A stretch of DNA of 64,000 nt from Shinisaurus crocodilurus (Eukaryota > Chordata > Lepidosauria > Squamata > Shinisauridae): positions 1,178,001-1,242,000 of the forward strand of contig JAHFWL010001196.1 in NCBI GenBank assembly GCA_021292165.1, written 5' to 3'. A program made the translations under genes and the position numbers. Of the stretch, positions 28,297 to 38,249 are shown piece by piece. Under the pieces are notes generated by a model that saw only the letters and a program-made list of their open reading frames with translations, did not search any database and was not told the DNA's origin. Position 1 is the stretch's first letter. Every line of letters begins with the position of its first letter.

Positions 28297-28933
28297 AAGG
28301 GATGTAATAGATTTAAGTTTCTGTTTGCAAATCATGGGAACATGTCCCATTCTCAAGCCAGTGGAGGGTGATGCTTCCAATGTCAGCGGGGCTGTGTATC
28401 TGCTCTGAATTTCACACTGAACTTTTAAGGAGCCATGCATGGTGCTGAACACTATCCCCAAGATAGGTTTGGCACCATGGACAGCTCCTTAAACTCATGT
28501 TAAGAGTGAAATCTGAGAGCGGACACACAGCTCCACGGACATTGGAACCATCAGTCTCCACTGTCACAATCTCTCATGCACACCATCTTGCAATCTTACA
28601 TGTGGGCAGGAGCACTCTTCTGCAAAAAAAAATAATAATAATTTTTAAAAAAATTGCAAATTGCCGAATTTGAGGTTGTGTTAAAAAAAATTAAATGCTC
28701 ACCTTGAAATGTTTTTTTTAAAAATATATATATAAAAAGCATTTTCATGCTTTGCTCAATGGAGAAAAAAATGCACACTTTCAAAAACATATGCACAGAA
28801 ATTGCATTTCCCCCATTCAAACGAGTTGAAAAGCAGGTTGAAAACAAAAATGGCAGCAAGCCAAAATGAGCCTGAGTGATTTCTGGAGAATTTAGGCCAT
28901 CTTAAAAATCAGTGGTCCGTTTTCCCATCCCTA
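28297..28933. mobile_element. GGGATG-3 element with exact 8-bp duplication
   Basis: It starts AAGGGATGTAATAG and ends TTTTCCCATCCCTA. An exact duplication, gttgggag, flanks it at 28289-28296 and 28934-28941. This is the clearest proof that the GGGATG-3 group behaves as a hAT-type transposon. A foldback element is nested inside at 28359-28563; the rest is AT-rich with TGCACACTTTCAAAAAC-type units. No frame codes for a transposase. Confidence 0.88.
28359..28563. mobile_element. Foldback hAT element nested in GGGATG-3
   Basis: A 205-bp inverted repeat starting CAGTGGAGGG and ending CTCCACTG, with arms GAACTTTTAAGGAGCCATGC and its mirror GGACAGCTCCTTAAACTC. The flanks tctcaagc and tcacaatc agree at 6 of 8 bases. 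It is younger than, or inserted into, the surrounding element. Confidence 0.75.
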
Positions 28934-28941
28934 GTTGGGAG

Positions 28942-29259
28942 AGAGACATGGTAATAAGAAGAAATGTTTTAACCAACTTGCGGCTATTTTAAAATCCAGT
29001 CCCTCAAAGAGTCAGTGTCCTGTCATGGATTAAAAGTTGGATCAGAGCAGGTATTCATGTCCTTTTCAGGTGCATGGACACATCTGGGATTTAAAAATTG
29101 TAATTCGGGCTCTAAAAAATGGCTGCCGAGGGGGGGGGGGAGATTGCCTATTCATAAAATAGCTGCCATAGTGGAGATGGCTGGTCAGAAAACACGTATT
29201 TTCCAAGAGGCAAAGTGGTTGAGACTAACAGAAAATTAACTTGCCCAAGAACCTAAATA
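28942..29259. other. No recognised feature
   Basis: A G-run lies at about 29131-29140. No shared repeats. Confidence 0.3.
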
Positions 29260-29522
29260 CAGTAATACCTTGGATTGCAAGCATAATTCGTTCTGGAACC
29301 ATGCTTGTAATCCAAAACACTCTTATATCAAAGCGAGTCTCTGGCGGGCGTGAGCGGGGCCGATTTCGGCCCGCTACACCCGCTCGAGGCGAGCGATTAC
29401 ATTCCTACACTACTTGTCTTGCAAGACATCGCTTGTTTATCAAGCCAAAATTTATTTTAAAAAATTTGCTTGTCTTGCAAAACGCTCTCAGATCAAGTTA
29501 CTTGCAATCCAAGGTATTACTG
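29260..29522. mobile_element. Tigger/pogo-like short element, interrupted
   Basis: The 22-bp terminal inverted repeats are perfect: CAGTAATACCTTGGATTGCA at the left, mirrored at 29501-29522. TA precedes the left end; the right flank GA is not TA, so one side has mutated. The CAGTAATACC ends and the inner AATTCGTTCTGGAA are typical of Tigger-type mariner relatives. A GGGATG-4 fragment (about 29333-29409) interrupts it. Confidence 0.75.
29333..29409 (-). mobile_element. GGGATG-4 fragment
   Basis: In reverse complement: TAGGAATGTAATCGCTCGCC, TCGAGCGGGTGTAGCGGGCC, GAAATCGGCCCCGCTCACGC. This matches 60011-60085 on the plus strand. Only the left 75 bp of the family is present. Confidence 0.65.
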
Positions 29523-29644
29523 GAGAAGACAGAGGTGAGAGTCAGAGCTCCAAAACACAAACACGTTTTTTTTTAACCCAAATAAAGATGGGTACTGGAG
29601 GGCAACCTTTCACTTTGCAGTATGCCAGCCTCTCATTTTTATAT

Positions 29645-29649
29645 CGTCG

Positions 29650-29690
<41 letters not shown>

Positions 29691-29692
29691 TT
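29645..29692 (+). repeat. (CAT)n microsatellite
   Basis: About 15 ATC/CAT triplets. The poly-His and poly-Ile frames here are artefacts of the repeat. Confidence 0.95.
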
Positions 29693-29869
29693 TAAATCAG
29701 GATGGAGAAAGGGCTTGGTGGTGGGCCCCAAGGTAGGTGTCTACAGGCACACTCGTACCCATGGGCACCACACTGGAGATTCCAGGATTAGAGAAAGCAG
29801 TATTTAGATCCTGATTAGCCATAAAGTACACTGCTCGATTCTGGACTGTCAGACTAACCTACCTAGAGA

Positions 29870-30303
29870 TGGATGAATCTGTCAATTTAGGCTTCACTCA
29901 GTTTACCATCTTTCCAACCTTAAGTCAGTTTGCAACTTAAAAAGGAAAAAGTCTGTATGAAAACGTATATACATTTTCATGAGCATCTCTCCAAATGCAC
30001 GCATTTTCTGAATGCATGTCCCTCTAAGAGACCCATTTCTTGCAAGCAATTTCCCCTAATATACCATAATGCATTTTTTGTACATCATTTTCAAGAATAC
30101 CCACACTTCCATGCACACTTTCCCCACATATACACATTTCTGTGTACATCTTTCGACAGGAGAACTGCACTGCAAAACGTAGAACCAAAAAAGTGTGAAT
30201 ATTCAAGGGTAACGCATCGTCGGTTTGCATATTGATTCAGGGAGTGTGAATTAGGTACGTTTACACTAAAAACCAAAACCAAACACGGTTCTCCCCCATC
30301 CCG
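29870..30303. mobile_element. GGGATG-3 element with reversed AT-rich units
   Basis: GGATGAATCTGTCAATTTAGG at the left and TCTCCCCCATCCC at the right. Between 29990 and 30160 the units read as the reverse complement of those at 19070-19200 (GCATTTTTTGTACATC, TTTCCCCACATATACACATT). No target duplication was found. Confidence 0.55.
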
Positions 30304-31156
30304 GAACCTATCTCACGGTGTTGCTGTGAAGGCAAAATGGCATCTGTGTGGGAGAAGATGATCTGAGTTCAAATCCCATTGTCACCCACGGTGATTGAGC
30401 TAGACATATTCTCTGATGCTCTGTGCCTCTGCACTTTCATGGCTGGATGTTCAGTCTAGCATGTGGGTAAAAATAAGAAGATTGGAAATGTTAGAGATGT
30501 CTCTCCTCCCCGCTATTCACTGCTTATTTAATGTTGCTGGACTATTTGTGATCTTTCATCCTGATTGAACATTTGACACGTTGAGAAATGTCTGTCCCGA
30601 CCATGAAATGCCTGCTTCTCTGCCTTGTTTCATTCTCTCTCTCTCTCTCCGTCCTGACTTGAGGAACTGCTGACTTTAGCAATAAAGCTGAAATTTAATA
30701 TCATACTACAAGGCTCTACAACTGACCGTTGCCAGTTTCTATCAATACAGCCGCTCTCAGATATATCGGCAACGGGAGGCGGAGAAAACAAGATACTTTC
30801 CCCCCCCGATATGAATTCTACAAATATTGGATTCTCTCCCATCTACCCCGCCTGGACTCCTTCGCAGCTCTGTGTGGCATCTCTCCAGCCTCGTCTCGCC
30901 TTCCACATGTTACAGCGTCTCTCCATTAGCCGAGCAACAGACAGGTGCTAGTGGGTGCTGCATTTCGAGAAGGCTGCCGCTGCCGGTCTTCGTCTCAGCA
31001 ATGTCGCTCTCCTCTTGGAATCTTTCATACATCCTCTGATCTGCGTTCCAAAATTGAATCGCACATGCACGGCACGGACTGAAGTTTCTCCCCTCAAAAG
31101 AAAAAAAAAATCTGCTCACAACAGGCTGACGAAGCTTACCTTGGTGGAAAAAAATT
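30304..31156. other. No recognised feature
   Basis: A CT run lies at 30635-30648. The remainder shows no repeat shared within the window and no coding frame with known motifs. Confidence 0.35.
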
Positions 31157-31326
31157 AATTAAGGCGCAATCCAGTCTGGATGCCTGAAAGCCTCTGAACT
31201 CAGAGGGTTACAAGGATCTTATGGAGGGTGGGGGAAGCAGAGGAGGTGATCTCCGCCTCCCTGCTCCTCCTGCCCTGCAAGTCAGCTAGACGGCCGATTT
31301 TGGCTGTCTAATAGCAGCACTTTGGT
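31157..31326 (+). mobile_element. Family G element, left part
   Basis: GGCGCAATCCAGTCTGGATGCC, GGTGATCTCCGCCTCCCTGC, TCCTCCTGCCCTGCAAG, CAGCTAGACGGCCGATTTTGG. Its continuation at 31652 is separated by the GGGATG-1 insertion. The intact order is visible in the uninterrupted copy at 34200-34650. Confidence 0.65.
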
Positions 31327-31651
31327 CATAGGGATGTGCGCGGAGCTCGATTGGGGGGTGGAAGTCCAGTGAACTCTCTGGGCTCGACCCCCCAAGTTCC
31401 TCTCAGCCTCGTGTTCTCGCAAGCCGAGCTGGGGAAAGCGACTTCCGGGTTCCAGCACTATGTCGTTTACATAGAAAATGGCATAAGATACATTAAAAAT
31501 GACCTAATTTGAGCAAATTTCGGCCATTTTTAACATATTTTACGTTATTTTCTATGTAAACGACGTAGCGCCGGGGACCCGGAAGTCCAGGAAGTACAAC
31601 GGGAGCGCTCAGCAAGCTCGCCACGAGTGCTGGGCAGGTTGCCCATCCCTA
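31327..31651. mobile_element. GGGATG-1 element inserted in family G
   Basis: It begins CATAGGGATGTGCGCGG and ends GTTGCCCATCCCTA. The flanks actttggt (31319-31326) and actttggg (31652-31659) agree at 7 of 8 bases, and the related locus near 34348 shows the uninterrupted GCTTTGG site. A hairpin occupies 31441-31586: CGTTTACATAGAAAATGGC against TTTTCTATGTAAACGACG. The words GGAGCTCGATTGGGGGGTGG are the family signature. Confidence 0.8.
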
Positions 31652-31940
31652 ACTTTGGGTGGGGAGGGAAGGAGGCTGGAGCGCTGTGAGGAGACATCGC
31701 ATCCTGGTGGCCCCAGTCTCCTCCCCTACCTGACCCCCAGAATGCCCCCTTTGCCCCTTCTCCGAGGTCACTCCTATGACCTCGGAGAAGCAGCTGGCAC
31801 AGCTCTTTCCATGCTGGCCGAGGGCGGGAGGGGGATCTGAGCATGGATCCTCAGCTCTGAGGTTGGAGCTCTATTTCTGACCTTGGATTTGGGAAACTGA
31901 AGTATCCTACGGCCCCCTAGAAGCTTCCCCACACACACAC
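31652..31940 (+). mobile_element. Family G element, right part
   Basis: GAGGCTGGAGCGCTGTGAGG, CCCCAGAATGCCCCCTTTGC, GAGGTCACTCCTATGACCTC, GGAGAAGCAGCTGGCAC and CTCTGAGGTTGGAGCTC match 34370-34640 in order. It holds short perfect inverted repeats (GAGGTCA...TGACCTC). Confidence 0.65.
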
Positions 31941-32048
31941 ACACAATCTTTTGAAGTGGGGGGGGTGATGTCACCTCTGCCCAATGAATAGTTGAAAAAG
32001 AAATTTTTGACCCAGCAGGGCTCTTCATATGTTCATATGAACACCGGA

Positions 32049-32413
32049 GGTCTGCTGGTCAAGCCTGAGCCTTGGGAAATCAGGACAACAGGCCCAATCT
32101 ATACCACTGCTCCTCACGAGAGGGCAACTCAGGAGGAAGATGCTACTCCTTTCCTTGCTCTTAGCACTGCTTGCATAATTGGAGTGGGCAGGTGAACAGG
32201 CAGTGACAGAATGAGGAAGAGGATCAGACTCCTGCTTGGGTATGGACCCCGGTAGGTGTCTGGCTGGGCCAACCCCTGTCTCTGTCTCCGAGGACAGAGA
32301 TTCATGGATAAAAATGGATGGATAGGGAAGAACGAGCTGGGAAAGGGAAGGAAGTGTTGGTTTTCTCTTGACATATCTTGCAGCCACAGTTGAAGCAACC
32401 AAGTATTAATTAT
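32049..32413 (+). repeat. Left arm of a 365-bp inverted duplication
   Basis: It starts GGTCTGCTGGTCAAGCCTG. Its reverse complement is the arm at 32818-33182, with about four base differences by eye (near 99 % identity) and equal length. No transposon ends, target duplication or coding potential were recognised; the frames shared by both arms simply reflect the duplication. Confidence 0.92.
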
Positions 32414-32428
32414 ACTTGGTTGCTTCAA
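32390..32428. repeat. Perfect 17-bp hairpin at the arm/spacer junction
   Basis: TTGAAGCAACCAAGTAT (32390-32406) and ATACTTGGTTGCTTCAA (32412-32428) are exact inverted repeats around a 5-base loop. The right half lies outside the left arm, so the arm terminus itself is folded back. Confidence 0.9.
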
Positions 32429-32817
32429 TAAGCAAGAACCAGCCCTCAGATTATGCCCACCTTTTGAGCATATGGACAACACTTTCCTGTTATCTGTGAA
32501 AAATGGAGATGGGTGTGTGTTGGGGTGTGTGTGGAAGGGGGAAATCAAAGGTTCTACCTAAAATTTGCCTTTATAATCCCTGCTCCCCCCCCCATCTCTT
32601 AATCATGGGAAGTGATTCTAAGAGCAGATGGAAGAAGGGGTTCCTTTTGGTCTTTGGGCACTTCCTTTGTTCCTCGGACTTGTGGGAGGAGAAGGTCTGT
32701 TGAGTAGTTGTCAATCTGCCTGAAGCTGTGATCTCTCAATCAATAATGAAAGTTTCAGATCTACTTGAAAGTGGGAAGGGGTCAGTTCTGACAACCTTCA
32801 CGGTTTCTTTTTTATTT
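32414..32817. other. Spacer of the inverted duplication
   Basis: 404 bp without recognised features apart from TG-rich and C-run patches. It separates the two 365-bp arms. Confidence 0.5.
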
Positions 32818-33182
32818 ATAATTAATACTTGGTTGCTTCAACTGTGGCTGCAAGATATGTCAAGAGAAAACCAACACTTCCTTCCCTTTCCCCGCTCGTT
32901 CTTCCCTATCCATCCATTTTTATCCATGAATCTCTGTCCTCGGAGACAGAAACAGGGGTTGGCCCAGCCAGACACCTACCGGGGCCCATACCCAAGCAGG
33001 AGTCTGATCCTCTTCCTCATTCTGTCACTGCCTGTTCACCTGCCCACTCCAATTATGCAAGCAGTGCTAAGAGCAAGGAAAGGAGTAGCATCTTCCTCCT
33101 GAGTTGCCCTCTTGTGAGGAGCAGTGGTATAGATTGGGCCTGTTGTCCTGATTTCCCAAGGCTCAGGCTTGACCAGCAGACC
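32818..33182 (-). repeat. Right arm of the 365-bp inverted duplication
   Basis: It starts ATAATTAATACTTGGTTGC and ends CTTGACCAGCAGACC, complementing 32049-32413. A short word, TTTATAATTAATACTTGG, also appears alone at about 36770-36787. Confidence 0.92.
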
Positions 33183-33242
33183 AAGGACAATAATCAGGGT
33201 TCCCTTGGGAGTTCTAAACAGATCAGAGAGCAGACTCAAGGC

Positions 33243-33406
33243 CAGGGCCGGTGCAAGGCAGTTTGGTGCAGTTTGGTGCCCTAGGCAAGATCAGATATTT
33301 AGCGCCCCCCCTTCCCACTTGAGCCCTCCCTCCCTATTTCTGGTGCCCCCTTTAGCCCTGCGCCCCAGGCAGCTGCCTAGTTGGCCTAATGGTAGCACCG
33401 GCCCTG
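33243..33406. mobile_element. Short hAT-type element, 164 bp (CAGGGCCGGTGC ends)
   Basis: Perfect 12-bp terminal inverted repeats, CAGGGCCGGTGC and GCACCGGCCCTG. An exact 8-bp duplication, ctcaaggc, flanks it at 33235-33242 and 33407-33414. The interior contains TTTGGTGCCCTAGGCAAG and CCTGCGCCCCAGGCAGC. Non-coding. Confidence 0.93.
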
Positions 33407-33410
33407 CTCA

Positions 33411-33660
33411 AGGCAACTAGCAAGAGGGCCAAGGCATTGTAGCAAACAGGGTTCAGGCAGGAAAAATGGTCAATGGGCAGTCCACAAGGTACTCACATTA
33501 GATTCAGTCCAAGGTGGAGTTGGGGAAGACACCACAGCTGACAAGGTTCAGGCAAGAAGAGTTATCAAAGGCAGTCTGGAGCTATTCACAAGGGGTTCCG
33601 TCCAAAGGAGAGCAAGGGATCCTAGAGCAAAGAGGGCTGGAGCCAGAACACGACGATAGA
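33411..33660 (-). mobile_element. CT-rich LTR-like remnant
   Basis: Repeated GGTTCAGGCA, GGCAGTC and CCAAGG words on the plus strand (CT-rich on the minus strand) resemble 87-465 and 57170-57560. The 164-bp hAT element inserted at its left edge. There are no LTR termini, so the call is tentative. Confidence 0.25.
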
Positions 33661-33960
33661 CATTGTTTCCAGCAACCTTTCTGAGCTTGTGATTCAGTCT
33701 GAGAAACAAGCAAAAAAATGTGTTCACTGGTGTGTGAACATTTGAAAAATATGCACAGAAAACTGTGTACCTTTCCAAAACACACACAGCAATGCTTTAG
33801 TCAAAAATGCATGCATTATAAAGCACAAAAATACATATGACTTTCTATGCAGGAAAAAAAACAAACCAAAACCCGTATGTGATCTCTATTCCATATGAAA
33901 TCTGAATAGGATGAGCTTGGCACTGGAAAAAAATGAGACCCTCGACAAGATTGAGCTTGA
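33661..33960. mobile_element. GGGATG-3-like AT-rich relic
   Basis: GTTCACTGGTGTGTGAACATTTG, AAAATATGCACAGAAAACTG, AAAAATGCATGCATT and AAAAATACATATGACTTTC are the AT-rich units of that group. The termini are not visible. Confidence 0.4.
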
Positions 33961-34199
33961 CATCCGCTGATCCTTATTAAGGACATCCCTTTAGAATGGA
34001 AATTTATAGTCCTGCATGGTGTCTGGCTCTAGGATTCTGCTCTGCACACCAAAATGGGGCATTTTTAGGAACATACATTTCTCACTTGCCACTGACTGAC
34101 TATGCTGGCACCAGGATCTTGGATGTATTGTGATTGATAGACGGAAGGAGGCAAAGACTCAAACACTGCTCATAGCAACATCAAGGGCATACCTCTTTA

Positions 34200-34650
34200 A
34201 CGCATTAAGGGTGCAACCCTCTGAACGTGGACGATTATGGGCATCCTATGCAGGGTGGGAGGTGCGAGGAGGCGAAGGTCACCTCCCTGCTCCTCCTGCC
34301 CTGCAAGGCAGCTAGACAGCTGATTTTGGATGTCAAGCTGCTGTGGTGCTTTGGACGGGGAAGGAAGGAGGATGGAGCACTGATAGGATATATCGTATCT
34401 TGGCAGACTGGCCTCCTCCCCTCCCCGACCCTTGGAATGCCCTCTTCACCCCTTCTTCAAGGTCACTCTTATGACCTCAGAGAAGCAGCTGGTGTGGTCC
34501 TTTCCACGTTGGCTGCATGGGCGCGGGAGGGCATTCCAAGTGTGGATCCCCAGCTCCTAGGTTGGAGCTGTTTTCTGACCTCAGAGATGGGAATCCAAGT
34601 GATTCCACGGCCCTCTAGATGCTGTCCGGGGGCATAGGATTGCTCTGCCC
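34200..34650 (+). mobile_element. Family G element, uninterrupted copy
   Basis: It runs from AAGGGTGCAACCCTCTGAACG through TCACCTCCCTGCTCCTCC, CAGCTAGACAGCTGATTTTGG, GGAATGCCCTCTTCACCC, GGTCACTCTTATGACCTC, AAGCAGCTGGTGTGG and GGTTGGAGCTGTTTTCTGACC to GGGGGCATAGGATTGCTC. It shows the pre-insertion site used by GGGATG-1 in the 31-kb copy. Non-coding. Confidence 0.65.
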
Positions 34651-34797
34651 ATTAATTTGTCTAAACCTTTCTGCCATGGTCAGAGATCGCAAATCCATGG
34701 GCTCAGGCATCTACTGCTGGCAAGAAACATTTCTTGTTATATTGCACTGAAGAACAGCCCCACACTGTTCAGTCATAGTTTAAAATCAGCCCATTTT

Positions 34798-34937
34798 CAA
34801 GAGCACAATCCTATGCATATTTAGACAGGAAAAAAGAAGTCCTACAAAGAAGTTCTCCAGCCACCCTGGCTGGTGGGGGATTTCTGAGAGTTGTAGGACT
34901 TCTCTCTGTCTAAACATGCATAGGACTGTGCCCTTAA
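34798..34937. mobile_element. Small hairpin element (GCACAATCCTATGCAT ends)
   Basis: GAGCACAATCCTATGCATA...TTTAGACAGG and its mirror CTGTCTAAACATGCATAGGA...GTGCCC enclose AAGTCCTACAA...TTGTAGGACTT. The same family is at 44177-44313 and 62214-62315. It would transcribe into a strong hairpin. Confidence 0.75.
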
Positions 34938-34999
34938 TGACTGTTCTATGGTATGTTGCTGTTCCCGATGGTGAGGGAACAGCAATGGATCAATTCAGA

Positions 35000-35320
35000 A
35001 ATAAATTTTAGGGATGAAGGAGAAATGTGCTTGGTTCACATTTTAATGCGAAATTCTCTAATTTTGCTCTTTTGAATCAATGTGTGAACTGAAATTCAGT
35101 TATCCTTGGAAATTTGCAATGGAGTTCTCCTAACAAATGCATACCAAAATGTGTAGTTTAGAGGGAAGTGCATAGAGAAATGCATATATTCGTGAAATAG
35201 ACATTAAAAATCCATTATATTAGGGAAACTGCTTACAGAAATGTAAATATTGGGGAAAACATTGTACAAAAATGCATGTAATAGGAGAACAACACACAAA
35301 AATGCATATGAATTTTTATG

Positions 35321-35356
<36 letters not shown>

Positions 35357-35470
35357 TATTATTTTGGATGATCCAAAATTAAGACTGCGAAAAAAATCAA
35401 AACTCAGGATGAATGGAATTTAAGACTGTTAAAATGAGAGACCAAATTGATTGATTTGTCTATTCCTAGG
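35000..35470. mobile_element. GGGATG-3 element with AT-rich tandem units and (ATC)n
   Basis: It starts TTTTAGGGATGAAGGAG and ends TTGTCTATTCCTAGG. About six 30-bp units built on AAAATGCATAT...GGGAAA lie at 35100-35320. An (ATC)n/(ATT)n microsatellite follows at 35321-35362. Confidence 0.6.
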
Positions 35471-35535
35471 ACATCATGATGACAAACTGTGGATAAGGAA
35501 ACTCAACTATGGTTTGGCAAGCCATAGTTGATGGC

Positions 35536-35634
35536 AGTCTTCCCTCACCTGGTCCCAATGGCCAAGCTAGGTGGGCATGATGGGAGTTGTAGTCCAGTAC
35601 ATCTGGAGAGCAACAGGATGGGGAAGGAAGGCTG
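35536..35634. mobile_element. Short palindromic hAT-type element, aged
   Basis: The ends CAGTCTTCCCTCACCTGG and GGGGAAGGAAGGCTG are imperfect inverted repeats. The interior GGGCATGATGGGAGTTGTAG and CCAGTACATCTGGAGAG is typical of the CAGCCTTCCCCAACCT group. Confidence 0.6.
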
Positions 35635-35639
35635 ATTTA

Positions 35640-37070
35640 TGGGATCAGCTAGCAAACCAGAATGAGAAGCCATGATTTGAAATGGGTTTGCAAACTATGG
35701 TTTGGTGTGAGGTTTAAATTGACAGACCACACTTACAGCCGTTGCTTTGCCTCCAGAGTCTGCCATGCCATGGAGACGGAAGTAAACTTATAAAGCTCAG
35801 TGGATGGAAATCAAAAGCAGACAAGCAGCTCAAAGGATGATGGTTTGTTTTTGTAAGTTCAAACTATGAAAGCTGAAGCTACTGTTTAGCTGCTAAACTA
35901 TTCTTAGTGCAAACCATGGTTTGGCATGAGTTCTGACTGAATTGAGCAGATGTATTTCATCCAATACTGTTAGGCTGTTGAAAAGCATTAAGAGGATCCT
36001 TTTAATTTTATTATATAATGCTGCCGTAAGAAGATAACAGCACTAATATCTGTTATTTAGCTCTCTTAAATGTTTAGAGGCTTTTAAAAAATGTGAAAAA
36101 TAAGCTATTCCATTTTCATCCACTGTAACATTTAGATCAATTGTTTTATTCTCCCATCACTTAAAAAAACACACCCCATCATCTCCCGAGAATTTGCCAG
36201 ATACCGAAGCTTTTATTTTTCCGGTAGTTTGGCTGACAACATTTTATTATAATGATTGGTTCTTTTTGTTTGCATTGCTATTATACAATTTCTTGTCTAT
36301 TAGTTTAGTTTATATTTCTAGTATCACTATTATAATGACATCTGTGAAATATGAACATGGAGGGATTAGAAAGAGAGATGCTCCCAGGCAATGTTATTAG
36401 AACTCCATATTTATTTAACATCCATTGGTAGGAAAAGATTTTCATCCATGGGCCAGGTCACATTCTTACCAATCAGGGAACCTGCGCATTTGATGGAGGA
36501 GCAGGCACGTGAGTGTCCAACCTGCGTTCTGTGATTTGCTGGATTTCAAGTTTAGGTAAAGCTCCCAGCTACCTTAGATGTTCAAGGGTTTCCCTCCAGA
36601 TCACTAATGATGGACTGGATCCAAATTTAAGCTGGATCAACTGTGCTAATGGAAACGGACTCCTCCAACCCCTCTTTCCTAGGGCAAGTTCTCTACCTCC
36701 TGAAAATTCTACACAGACAGCCAGGAAACCCTGCTGAATGGGGTGAGCTCTGGTGGGGGCTGCATTAATTTATAATTAATACTTGGGTTTAATACAGGGT
36801 TTGGGGAGGGGATCCCAAAAAATCCACCTGAGCAACAGCCTGGTCTTCCTGGTTCTGATGTATTTCTTTATGTTCCTCAGCTGTGATTCACCTCCAGGCT
36901 CCTCCTCCTTCCCAGTTCACATCTGAGGCACTGGCTGCTGGCTATGGCACAGCCTTGACAAGTTCTTACCATGGTGGTCAACCTGTGTCTGGGGTGTATT
37001 ACTTCAGACTGCAGATGGGGGCTCACTGACACAAACATTCCTTCCTCCTAGAAAAACAGATGTCAGGGAG
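35640..37070. other. No recognised feature
   Basis: Mostly AT-rich, non-repetitive within the window. No reading frame shows known motifs. The 68- and 74-codon frames at 36194 and 36513 are not convincing. Confidence 0.35.
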
Positions 37071-37074
37071 AAGA

Positions 37075-37545
37075 TAGGGATGTGTGAGGAATCCTCTGGG
37101 GGGGGGTGTCAAAATCTGGTGGACTGGCCCAGCTTGCCCCCACCCCCAGGTTCTGGTCCATCTACCCAGCACTGGCATGTGGCATCGACTCTTTCTGAGG
37201 CAGGTCGAGCCAGCACACGGTTTTCCACTTCTAAAGTGGGCCATGATTTGCTTTTTTTTTTTAAAGGCGGAGAACTTTGTGCAAAATATGGCTGCAATTT
37301 GCGCAATTTGCGTAAAATACAGCCACATTTTGCACAAATTGCAACTGTATTTTATGCAAATTGAGGCCATATTTTATGCAAATTTCCCTGCCTTTAAAAA
37401 AAATGCAAATCTTGGCCTGCTTTAAAAGTGGAAGCTGCAAAAAACACACCCCAACTCATCCCGCTTTCAGCCCTCAAGTCGGCAAGGTCAGCCGAAGTCT
37501 GCTGAGTGCAAGCAGGTCAAGTTCTTCAGTGCTGCCTGTTCCTAG
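37075..37545. mobile_element. GGGATG-2 element, right end lost
   Basis: It starts TAGGGATGTGTGAGGAATCC. The order GGTTCTGGTCCATC, CACTGGCATGTGGCATCG, GCAGGTCGAGCCAGCACACGG, CTAAAGTGGGCCATGATTTGC, a run of alternating TTTGCACAAA/AAATTGCA words, then the mirrored GCAAATCTTGGCCTGC is present. No CATCCCTA end is seen. Confidence 0.65.
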
Positions 37546-38240
37546 AAGTGCTTGAGCATCCTCCTTGGCATGCTACTGTCTAGTTTCTCAGTGCAGAGAA
37601 TTTTATACAGAGATGCTGCATCCATTTCATCATGTGAGTCCTACATTCTGGAGTCACACATCCTAGGCAATGTTTTACCACCTCAGTGAGGACTGTGCTC
37701 ATGTCAGGATTCAGCCTGACCAAGAACCTGGAGAGAACCTCATCCAAGGAAGGGGAACTTGGGATCCTGCTGAAAACCATTGCACAGTGTGGGATTCTGA
37801 AGGGCCCGCTGAGTTACCTAGTCTCAAGGACATCTTGTTGGGTGCCCTGTTGTTCCTCCACATCCATCCTTGACTCCCCTGGTTCATGTCCTTCACCCTC
37901 ACAGGGCCCGGGAGCTGAGATGGTGGCAGATCTGCTGGGAAAATCAGAGCCAACATGAGAGTGCATGTCTGGATGCCAGGGGGCTTCCCCTTTAGGAGGA
38001 AGGGTTTACTCAGGTGGAGGGAGAAGCCAGAGACGTACCAGGTGTATCAAGAGATAACCAGGAAGGGTAGAGGCTGTCTGTAGGGGTATGAATCTCTCAG
38101 TCTCTCTTTGGCCTGTGCTGGGATAACAGCTTCCTGTAGGCCTCATCTGGGCAGCCCTAGTGCCAGCTCTTGTGAGCTCTTTTGTCTTGTCTCAGGCTTC
38201 GTTCCCAGATCCAGTTCCTGCTTCTGACTGATCTCCCATG
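37546..38240. other. No recognised feature
   Basis: No repeat shared with the window and no coding motif. Confidence 0.3.
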
Positions 38241-38249
38241 GCTCCAGTG

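Noticed and set aside
29622..29695. Poly-His and poly-Ile frames, also at 50542-50778 and 20122-20246
   Set aside because: They are translations of pure triplet microsatellites.
32025..33284. Frames of 119-151 codons shared by both arms of the inverted duplication
   Set aside because: The similarity comes from the DNA duplication. The same protein text appears in two frames, without motifs or supporting codon bias.
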